This document shows, piece after piece, positions 1 through 6,015 of a stretch of 33,803 nucleotides of DNA (position 1 is the first letter of the stretch; every line of letters begins with the position of its first letter). Position numbers and translations under genes: made by a program. The notes beneath the pieces were generated by a model. The model ran no database searches. It saw nothing but the letters and a program-made list of their open reading frames with translations, and was not told where the DNA came from. The DNA comes from Geobacter sp. UBA698 (GTDB lineage: Bacteria > Desulfobacterota > Desulfuromonadia > Geobacterales > Pseudopelobacteraceae): contig DBMM01000136.1 of the NCBI GenBank assembly GCA_002298925.1, forward strand, positions 1-33,803, written 5' to 3'.

Positions 1-194
1 TCCAGGAAGGACGGGCGCTCTGTCCCCTTAAAAAGGGTTCAGTTTCCAACAAGTTATTACACCGGTTTCGCGAACCCGGCAGAAGTGCAGACTGAACAGG
101 GCATAATCAGGTCCCTATTTCTCCTAACCATCTGATTTTCGATCATCGCGAACACCCCCCACTTTTCGCACAAGCACCTGGTTCGCAAAATTTC
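1..194 (-). promoter_or_regulatory. Putative CRISPR leader downstream of cas2
   Basis: This stretch has no gene. It lies directly 3' of cas2, where type I-C loci carry the leader and then the array. Read on the minus strand it contains repeated GTTCGCG/TTGCGAACC-like words near 185-180, 150-144 and 73-67, a style I associate with type I-C leaders. No type I-C repeat unit (ending in ATTGAAAC) is visible, so the array, if present, begins left of position 1. A short imperfect palindrome, CCCCTTAAAAAGGG, sits at about 25-38. The assignment is by position and word content only. Confidence 0.5.
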
Positions 195-488
195 TCACAC
201 AACCAGGGTTTCCTCATCAAAAAACACGGTCCTGGTTGAGCCATACTCTTCGACCCGCTTTTCCCTCGGCTCTGTCAAACGGTAGAGCCTCAGATTATCC
301 AACTCCAGCTTTATCTCTTTCAACAGCCGTCGCCGGAGTTGTTCAAACTTCATCTCGTCCACCAGGCACTCGAACACCGACTTCTGCACCCGCTGGCCGA
401 AATTCTTGCAAACTTGCGCCACACGACGCAAGCGCCGGCGCCCCTCTTTTGTCTCGGTATTAACGTCATAACAGACAACGATCCACAT
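195..488 (-). CDS. cas2: CRISPR-associated endoribonuclease/integration factor Cas2 (type I-C)
   Basis: Cas2 dimerises and bridges two Cas1 dimers in the complex that inserts new spacers. The 97-residue length is normal for the family. It has the ferredoxin-like fold start MWIVVCYDV with the conserved Asp at residue 8, and the QKSVFEC strand near residues 35-41. The ATG at 488 is preceded by a GAGG ribosome-binding site about 8 nt upstream. It is the last gene of the cas operon. A 66-nt spacer with a GC-rich hairpin repeat separates it from cas1, whereas these two genes are often adjacent or overlapping. The identification is secure from sequence and context. Confidence 0.95.
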   Translation of the reverse strand: MWIVVCYDVNTETKEGRRRLRRVAQVCKNFGQRVQKSVFECLVDEMKFEQLRRRLLKEIKLELDNLRLYRLTEPREKRVEEYGSTRTVFFDEETLVV

Positions 489-509
489 GGAGCACCTCGT
501 GTGAATTCA

Positions 510-552
510 AATTCTCCCCCCTTTATGAAAGGGGGGCCGGGGGGGATTTGCC
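510..552 (+). repeat. GC-rich hairpin repeat, copy 1 (cas1-cas2 spacer)
   Basis: A perfect palindrome (CCCCCCTTT, 3-nt loop, AAAGGGGGG) is followed by CCGGGGGGGATTTGC. The same unit occurs at 1596-1631 in the same orientation and at 8402-8439 in the opposite orientation. This copy begins just after the cas1 stop codon and ends 22 nt before the cas2 start. Read on the minus strand it could fold in the cas1-cas2 mRNA. There is no T-run after the stem, so it is not a standard terminator. Confidence 0.85.
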
Positions 553-554
553 TT

Positions 555-1589
555 TCATGCATGAACATACGGTACATAAGACTCAAGATCACCCCGCAGA
601 TGGCGGGCCAGCAAACGGGCCTGCAGGTGCGGCAGCAGTCCGATGGGCGATTTCTCCGCCAGCAGGGGATGATCCACCTCTTCCTGTTTGCGCTTCTGGT
701 AGGCCGCCACCACCTCCTTACGCCCTTTCTCATTCAGATACACCGCGCCACCGGGGCGCGGCTCAAAATGCTCGATGGTTACCTGCTTGCGGTTGATCAG
801 CGTAAACGCCAACCGGTCGGCCAGAAATGCGCGGAATTCCTCCATCAGATCCAGCCCCAGCGACGGACGGCCCGGTCGCGGCACATGCAGAAAGCCCATC
901 TGGGGATCCAGCCCGACTCCTTCCAGGGCGCTGATGCAGTCATTCAGCAGCAACGTATAAAGGAACGAGATCAAGGCATTAACCGGATCCAGCGGCGGGC
1001 GGCGGTTGCGGCCGTTCATCGGCAGCGAATCCCGCTCCGAAGGTTTCATCATCAGCGTGAACACATCGAAATAGGCTGAAGCCGCCTCCCCTTCCAGGCC
1101 GCGCACATGGTCGGCATCGCGGGGCGACTTAAGATGAAAGAGCGCTTCGGCCTGCACATCGGCAGATTTACGCAAACTGTTTTCTTCGTCTGGTGTCGCG
1201 GCCTCGCGGGCACTGCGCATCAGCACATTACGGGCGTTTTTGACCTTGCCGGCGGTTATGGCGGCAGCGATAGTGGTTGTCCTCGCTTCATCCTGTACAG
1301 CCTGATACTGCACCTGTCGCAAGAGCACATTGCCGCTGGTTTTCCCAACCATGCGGCACTTGTAGCGCCCGTTGCGATCCAGAATAACCACGGCCCGGCC
1401 ATCATCGGCGCACTTGCCCAAAAAGAACGGGCTGATCATGACATTGCCCATGGTGACGATGGAGCCAAGATGATGCAGCGGCACCTGCAGCTTCAGTTCA
1501 CCGCCCACCTCCACCCGCACGGTCTCGTGGTCCAGCGAGAGATAAGCGCCCTGGGTCATGATGTAGAGTGTGTTGAGAAGCTGTCTCAC
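555..1589 (-). CDS. cas1: CRISPR-associated endonuclease/integrase Cas1 (type I-C)
   Basis: Cas1 is the metal-dependent integrase that joins prespacers to the leader end of the array. The 344 residues match the type I-C subfamily, starting MRQLLNTLY and AYLSLD. The expected metal ligands are visible: Glu166 in GLEGEA, His235 in GFLHV, and Asp247 in the LDLMEEFR motif. Nothing is truncated. The start is GTG at 1589, overlapping the stop of the upstream Bro-N fragment (GTGA). The only Shine-Dalgarno-like sequence, AAGGGGGG about 6 nt upstream, lies inside the arm of a hairpin repeat. The gene ends at 555, immediately beside another repeat copy. It acts with Cas2 and probably Cas4. Confidence 0.96.
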   Translation of the reverse strand: MRQLLNTLYIMTQGAYLSLDHETVRVEVGGELKLQVPLHHLGSIVTMGNVMISPFFLGKCADDGRAVVILDRNGRYKCRMVGKTSGNVLLRQVQYQAVQDEARTTTIAAAITAGKVKNARNVLMRSAREAATPDEENSLRKSADVQAEALFHLKSPRDADHVRGLEGEAASAYFDVFTLMMKPSERDSLPMNGRNRRPPLDPVNALISFLYTLLLNDCISALEGVGLDPQMGFLHVPRPGRPSLGLDLMEEFRAFLADRLAFTLINRKQVTIEHFEPRPGGAVYLNEKGRKEVVAAYQKRKQEEVDHPLLAEKSPIGLLPHLQARLLARHLRGDLESYVPYVHA

Positions 1590-1909
1590 TTTTTACCCCC
1601 CTTTGACAAAGGGGGACCAGGGGGGATTTGCACTTTGCCTTTCTGCCGTTTTTTACTTTCCGGTTCAGTGTTGGCACAATTCGTTTTGCGAAGCTTGCTG
1701 CCAGGTGCGCGCAATTCAACTGGGGTACAAATTGTCCCCCAGTTGGAATTAAGATCCATATCACACTTACGCATCTTCTTGATGTAATCTTTGACATTTA
1801 CAGACTCTGTCAATGCCTCTATTACGTCCGCGACAGAGAACCACCATTCATTGTTATGCAGCGTCCGCCTGATTTGTTTGTCGTTGAATACCACAAGCTT
1901 CGATTCCAT
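1586..1909 (-). pseudogene. Truncated Bro-N domain (phage antirepressor-like) ORF inside the cas operon
   Basis: This 107-residue frame begins 11 nt after the cas4 stop, with a near-perfect Shine-Dalgarno (GAGGAGGG) before its ATG. Residues 1-82 resemble the N-terminal domain of BRO/antirepressor-type proteins: the ESKLVVFNDKQIRRTLHNN and EWWFSVADVIEALTES stretches, and later LRKTNCANTE. Full family members normally continue with a second half that is missing here. From about residue 83 the sequence is unrelated, and the last residues, ending IPPGPPLSKGGKK, are encoded by a hairpin repeat. The stop codon overlaps the cas1 GTG. I see a decayed insertion that kept an intact 5' end. It could still be translated and could couple cas1 translation to cas4. 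A retained DNA-binding role is possible but unsupported. Confidence 0.7.
1596..1631 (+). repeat. GC-rich hairpin repeat, copy 2 (before cas1)
   Basis: The unit is CCCCCTTT, a GAC loop, AAAGGGGG, then ACCAGGGGGGATTTGC, closely matching copy 1. It encodes the tail of the Bro-N fragment. On the mRNA strand its 3' arm provides the AAGGGGGG that would serve as ribosome-binding site for cas1, so folding of the hairpin would hide it. Confidence 0.85.
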
Positions 1910-1919
1910 ATTTCCCTCC

Positions 1920-2552
1920 TCAAATTGCAAACAACTCCCGCGCAGCCTTGCGGCTTCTTGCCTTGTCGGCAACCAAGGCGGGAAGACAAGCATTTCTCAA
2001 TGAACATTCCGGGCAGCGTTGGTTGTTGATCGGGGGGGGCAAGTGCCTCGAACCCAGCAGTGCATGAATTGCCGCAACCGTTTCCTCAACCAACTTCCGT
2101 AGCTCACGGGTAAATTCTACTTCACGGCGATGCATCGAACCCTTGTGAAAAATTGCACCCCGTTCGATTGTGATGTTCAGCATCTCCTCCAGACAAATCG
2201 CCTGAGCGGCCAGTTGCAGGTCATCGTTGAGCCATTTCTGCTTTTTACCGTGTTTGTATTCCACTGGATAGACCATGCCGTCGGGATGAAATTCCACCAC
2301 GTCACACCGCCCAGAAAGCCCCTGACGTCTTGACCAGACCGGCAGGGCATACTCCAAGCGGACACCTTCCTCATCGCAGACATGAAACGTTTGATCTGCC
2401 CGATCATGCTCGTCTGTACCCCGCTGTGTGTGGATATTGTTCTCGAACTCATGATCCATGAAGATCAGCGCACAGCGGCGCGGACAATAGGCATACTGGT
2501 TGAGCGCGGAGACCGCAATCGTCTCCGCACTCTCTGTAAGCAATTCGCTCAT
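1920..2552 (-). CDS. cas4: CRISPR-associated exonuclease Cas4 (type I-C)
   Basis: Cas4 is a RecB-family nuclease with an iron-sulfur cluster that selects and trims prespacers next to a correct PAM before Cas1-Cas2 integration. The 210 residues show the N-terminal cluster Cys in YCPRRC (Cys23), a RecB-type core GRCDVVEF followed by YPVEYKHGK (Asp84, Glu98, Lys100), and the three C-terminal Cys of RCPECSLRNACLP (180, 183, 189). All expected ligands are present. The ATG overlaps the cas7 stop in an ATGA. A run of eight G (2032-2039) encodes a Pro-Pro-Pro near residue 172. The next reading frame downstream is the Bro-N fragment rather than cas1 directly. Confidence 0.95.
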   Translation of the reverse strand: MSELLTESAETIAVSALNQYAYCPRRCALIFMDHEFENNIHTQRGTDEHDRADQTFHVCDEEGVRLEYALPVWSRRQGLSGRCDVVEFHPDGMVYPVEYKHGKKQKWLNDDLQLAAQAICLEEMLNITIERGAIFHKGSMHRREVEFTRELRKLVEETVAAIHALLGSRHLPPPINNQRCPECSLRNACLPALVADKARSRKAARELFAI

Positions 2553-3487
2553 GGGGTTAGCAACTCCACGCCAGCAGGTAGCCGATCGCGGTGGATAGTG
2601 ACCTCATAGTCCGAGAAACTGCGTGCTGATGTTACCGATTTTCTGACGATATCAACAATGGCTCCCTTGTCCAGCAGCTTGTGTGCTGGGGCACAACCGA
2701 GCATGGCCTGTTTGATACGCTGATTCGAGTCACTGTCGGTTCCCACGTGCTTGAAGACATACAAGCCGCGGCAGGACATCATCCCCTTGCTGGCGGATCG
2801 GTCATGGTCGTACATGTTCAGTAGCGCATCCCAAAGACTGGTAAGATCCTTGTCGGAAAAGCCGGTACCCTTGGCGAGATTGGCACTGATGAAACCTTTG
2901 GCAACATAAAGACCGTAAGGGATCAGCGCCTTACGGCCCATGGTACGAAGCTTATCCTCTTCTTGTTCGTTTTCCCACTTCTCATAATCAGCGGCTGTCT
3001 TGACTCCAGTGACTTTTTCGGCAACAGCCATACGAGTGATGGAAACATCCATTGGCAATATCGGATCAACAGATCGGGCAAAAGAAAACTGCACCGGTCC
3101 TCTCACCTGACCGGCATTGGCTCCGGTACTCATTACAGCACCAAATGTACGGACATCAAAAAAAGTTTGGCACATCCAGTCCTTCGCTGCATTAACCTGC
3201 CCCCGATTAGCACCGCCGGTCGGAGCCCCCCCGGTAATTTCATGGGCCTTGGTAATCGGCTTGTTCAGATTGGTGGCGTGTTCGATGAAAATGGAGTTGG
3301 GCGCCTGATTGTCAAAACTTGTCTGAATAAAGTTCCTCACCCGACGTTTGATCGCCACGTCTGAAACTAGACCATGCATATCCTCCGGGTCAATGCGTGG
3401 GCTGTTGCCGGCATCCGGGTCGCCGTTGGGGTTGCCATTTTCACAGTCGAAGAGGAATAGAAATTCGTAACGGTTCTGGATGCTCAT
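2549..3487 (-). CDS. cas7: Cascade backbone subunit Cas7 (Csd2, type I-C)
   Basis: Cas7 copies polymerise along the crRNA spacer to form the Cascade filament that base-pairs with target DNA. The 312 residues carry the family start YEFLFLFDCENGNPNGDPDAG, the early IKRRVRNF segment, and the central NVRTFGAV-like FDVRTFGAVMSTG with QVRGPVQFSFARSVDPI. These are hallmarks of Csd2-type Cas7. Length is normal and I see no disruption. It overlaps cas8c by 4 nt at its start and cas4 by 4 nt at its end, which implies coupled translation in the interference module. Confidence 0.95.
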   Translation of the reverse strand: MSIQNRYEFLFLFDCENGNPNGDPDAGNSPRIDPEDMHGLVSDVAIKRRVRNFIQTSFDNQAPNSIFIEHATNLNKPITKAHEITGGAPTGGANRGQVNAAKDWMCQTFFDVRTFGAVMSTGANAGQVRGPVQFSFARSVDPILPMDVSITRMAVAEKVTGVKTAADYEKWENEQEEDKLRTMGRKALIPYGLYVAKGFISANLAKGTGFSDKDLTSLWDALLNMYDHDRSASKGMMSCRGLYVFKHVGTDSDSNQRIKQAMLGCAPAHKLLDKGAIVDIVRKSVTSARSFSDYEVTIHRDRLPAGVELLTP

Positions 3488-3876
3488 TGCTTGTCTCCTT
3501 TGGTTTCGTTGGTATCATTATTCTTTCCTGCACGGTTTGCGGCAATCTGCTGATAATAGCCTAGAGCGAAAAGGCTCTGCTGATCAAGATTGAGGGTTGA
3601 AGGGATACGATCCTGTATCCGACTCATGATTTCGGCAATTTGACCTTCATACCAATAACTAAGTCCGCCATCCAGTTTGTTCAGGTGATTCTTAGAGTTG
3701 TTGAAAAGCCGCCCGAGGGTAAGCCCCGGCGTCTGACTGGCAGCGACATAGTAGCGCTGAACTACACCGGCGCCGACATCTCCCAAGGCAGCACGTTGCA
3801 AACCTGCCAGCATTGCCAGAAGCCGCCCGCACTGGTACGCGGGTTCGGGGTGTTCCTTGTTGAGATAAGCACTCAT
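3484..3876 (-). CDS. cas11c: Predicted Cas11c small subunit translated from inside cas8c
   Basis: Type I-C Cascade is known to contain a small subunit made by internal initiation within cas8c. Here an ATG at 3876 (Met459 of Cas8c, in the context DHQMSAYLNKEH) is preceded by AAAGGAGGAG at 3894-3885 with an 8-nt spacer, an excellent Shine-Dalgarno in the middle of a gene. Starting there gives 130 residues in the same frame as Cas8c, ending at its stop. This is the size expected for Cas11c, and the sequence looks helical and basic. The nearer upstream Met in ARMGLIK has no ribosome-binding site. The start is inferred from sequence; expression was not observed. Confidence 0.75.
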   Translation of the reverse strand: MSAYLNKEHPEPAYQCGRLLAMLAGLQRAALGDVGAGVVQRYYVAASQTPGLTLGRLFNNSKNHLNKLDGGLSYWYEGQIAEIMSRIQDRIPSTLNLDQQSLFALGYYQQIAANRAGKNNDTNETKGDKQ

Positions 3877-5250
3877 CTGGTGATCTCCTCCTTTGCGAAT
3901 GAAATATGCTTTGATTAAACCCATGCGGGCATGATTAAACGGCTTGTCATCTATGAGTTCGGTACGAAAGCGAGCCATTGCCTGGGCAATGATCGGTTGT
4001 GGAATTGGTAAGCCGGCCAAGGCGACTCTCCAGAGTGTCGTGGCGGTTGGTGCCGGAAGATCTTTCAAATCGCGCATGATTGAGCCGCAAACGGCCATAA
4101 ACTTTGGTTCGGGCGCTGATTTTTCGCCATCCCTGGCTACTATTTCCAAGTCGAAAAACCATTGTTCAATTCGGGTAACCAACTCCTCAAAGCTACCCTC
4201 AATCCAGTCACGCACCATTACTCTTCCGGATGCTCCGGAAACGGTCATCGCATAAAAGTAGTTATTGGCGGGAACCGGTCGCTGCCCCTTTCGTATGGAC
4301 TCAAGAATTTCACGGGCAGATCTCAGGGCTGTACCTTCGGTCAGCTCCGGCGGTTCAGAGAGAAACCACAGGGGATCTTCTTCCTTCTGAATCGCCTCTT
4401 TGAACCAGTGGACGACTAAGGCGTTTGCCAGTTTGCGGGAATGGTTCTTGATCAGGTGGTTGAGAGCATCAACATATTCACGAGCAGTTTTTTCTCCCAT
4501 TGCAGCATTATTTGCCTGCTCTAGTCCAAAGGAACAGAATGCTGACTTATCAAAACCGACCATTACATCTCCGGTTCCCAACCCACCTACACCCGAAAGG
4601 CCGGTAATTTTCGGCTGCGTTGGCAATGGCTGAAGTACTTCTCCTGAAAGAAAGCAGACCATGCCGCTTGCCACAGACCCAAATAGATTTTCATCTGCCT
4701 TTTTCCCTCTCTTCGGCTTCTCTTCTCCCTTTCCCTTTACTTGATCCGCTTCACGCCACGCGCGCCACCAATCAAGTACTGAGGCATCCTGAAGAGGGTC
4801 TGTTCCGGCAATTCGCCAACGCACCCAATCAGTCGGTTTCGCTTTTTCTGCTGCCAAGCGAGTTCGCAACAGTTCTATTTGTTCAGCATTACTAAGGAAT
4901 TGCCTTAGAGGTACAAGTATCTCAGTAACAGCAGTTGCCTGATGAACCATATCAATGAAGAACAGCTGCTTTTCCCGCGAACCCGCCATTTTTTTTTCAT
5001 CTTCATTCGGTTTACAGAGCAAGGTTACAGTCTGCAGCGTCTCGACGAGAAAATGAGCGCGGCCGCCAGCATTCATGTTATGCATTTCCGGACATCTGGG
5101 CGTCTGTTCTCCTTTGTCGTCACCCAATGGCAGGACATTTATTAGTTGTCCATCTGAGGATATGTCAGCAAGCCAACGCGCCGTACGAGTAGTAAAACCT
5201 GGCTCTGAGTCAAGGTTCTTCCGGGCATAATCTACAAGCTGATTCAGCAT
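3484..5250 (-). CDS. cas8c: Cascade large subunit Cas8c (Csd1, type I-C)
   Basis: Cas8c is the signature subunit of type I-C. It reads the PAM, helps open target DNA and recruits Cas3. The 588 residues match Csd1 in length and in landmarks: the start MLNQLVDYARKN, the GEQTPRCPEMHNM segment, LSGVGGLGTGDVMVGFDKSAFCSFG with its following NAAMGEKTAREYVDALNHLI, and the helical C-terminal part from about residue 459 that doubles as Cas11c. The ATG overlaps the cas5c stop by one base (TGATG). Nine consecutive A (on the coding strand, about 4989-4997) encode Lys-Lys near residue 85 and are a possible slippage site. Confidence 0.95.
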   Translation of the reverse strand: MLNQLVDYARKNLDSEPGFTTRTARWLADISSDGQLINVLPLGDDKGEQTPRCPEMHNMNAGGRAHFLVETLQTVTLLCKPNEDEKKMAGSREKQLFFIDMVHQATAVTEILVPLRQFLSNAEQIELLRTRLAAEKAKPTDWVRWRIAGTDPLQDASVLDWWRAWREADQVKGKGEEKPKRGKKADENLFGSVASGMVCFLSGEVLQPLPTQPKITGLSGVGGLGTGDVMVGFDKSAFCSFGLEQANNAAMGEKTAREYVDALNHLIKNHSRKLANALVVHWFKEAIQKEEDPLWFLSEPPELTEGTALRSAREILESIRKGQRPVPANNYFYAMTVSGASGRVMVRDWIEGSFEELVTRIEQWFFDLEIVARDGEKSAPEPKFMAVCGSIMRDLKDLPAPTATTLWRVALAGLPIPQPIIAQAMARFRTELIDDKPFNHARMGLIKAYFIRKGGDHQMSAYLNKEHPEPAYQCGRLLAMLAGLQRAALGDVGAGVVQRYYVAASQTPGLTLGRLFNNSKNHLNKLDGGLSYWYEGQIAEIMSRIQDRIPSTLNLDQQSLFALGYYQQIAANRAGKNNDTNETKGDKQ

Positions 5251-5999
5251 CAGACTCGCCCCCTTTCCGGCTTCCGCACCTTCTCGTTATCGAAAGGCGG
5301 TACCTCCAGCACCCCTTTAACCACCGTGGCGTCAAAGAGCGATATGAATGGCTTGTCGTCCCGCACAATATCGCGTCTCAAATCGAATACATCGTAGAGC
5401 ATCCAGCCGATATGCTGGTCCAAAGCAACAGGCTGTTTTTGCTCTTCACCAGGCTGCACATACTCAAAATATGCCGGAAATTCGCTGCAGCCGAAAAACG
5501 GCTGCTGAAAACATTTACCCTGTTTCGCCCGCCGCTCAAACATGCTGTTGAACTTGTTGATCTGCTCAGGTGCCGAGAACTGTTGTTTGGGGATAATCCG
5601 GGCAGTCAGCAGGTATCTGACACTCTTCAAGGCCATGGTCTGCCTTTGGGTACGGCCCGTCGTGGCATCATCACTATCGGCCCATAACGGTTCCGGTGCT
5701 TCGTCCCCGCGCATCCACTTGTTCAGCTTTGCAGTGCCGGGAACAATTCCTTTCACCTCGTTTCGCCGCAAGGCGAGATAGCGCGGCATCTCCAGTACTT
5801 CGATCCGTTCCACCTGCCAGTGAAAATAGGGTTTCATGCCGTGGGGATCGCGTATTCCCTCCCAGTAGATGGCATCGAAGATCCCCCGGGCAGCAGATGG
5901 CGTAATGACCGGATAGCTGAACCGTTCCACCTTCATTTCCGGCCTTGTGAAACAGGCCAGGTCTCCCCAGACTTCCAGTGTGTGGGTTTTCTTGCTCAC
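5250..5999 (-). CDS. cas5: Cas5c (Cas5d), crRNA-processing Cascade subunit
   Basis: In type I-C, which lacks Cas6, Cas5c cuts the pre-crRNA and stays bound to the 5' handle in Cascade. I choose the GTG at 5999 (249 residues) because AAAGGAGG lies 6 nt upstream. A longer frame would need a TTG at 6023 whose first codons contain that Shine-Dalgarno. Visible family features are THTLEVWGDLACFTRPE, TPSAARGIFDAIYWEG, TQRQTMALKSVRYL and the GKCFQQPFFGCSEFPA block. Tyr45 (in AIYWEG) and Lys125 (in MALK) are candidate catalytic residues by analogy with Cas5d, but I cannot align them with certainty. The start codon lies 16 nt after the cas3 stop. Confidence 0.93.
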   Translation of the reverse strand: MSKKTHTLEVWGDLACFTRPEMKVERFSYPVITPSAARGIFDAIYWEGIRDPHGMKPYFHWQVERIEVLEMPRYLALRRNEVKGIVPGTAKLNKWMRGDEAPEPLWADSDDATTGRTQRQTMALKSVRYLLTARIIPKQQFSAPEQINKFNSMFERRAKQGKCFQQPFFGCSEFPAYFEYVQPGEEQKQPVALDQHIGWMLYDVFDLRRDIVRDDKPFISLFDATVVKGVLEVPPFDNEKVRKPERGRV

Positions 6000-6015
6000 G
6001 TTGTTCCTCCTTTCG

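Noticed and set aside
1..60. Possible CRISPR repeat at the left edge
   Set aside because: The short palindrome CCCCTTAAAAAGGG is not repeated at spacer intervals and lacks the type I-C repeat end.
510..552. Hairpin before cas2 as a rho-independent terminator
   Set aside because: The stem is strong but has no T-run on either strand, and the same unit occurs inside a reading frame before cas1.
339..1079. 246-codon plus-strand frame across cas2 and cas1
   Set aside because: It lies antisense to two well-supported cas genes and shows no domain. Its start falls inside cas2.
1628..2029. 133-codon plus-strand frame opposite the Bro-N fragment and cas4
   Set aside because: There is no recognisable product or ribosome-binding site, and the minus-strand reading explains the sequence.
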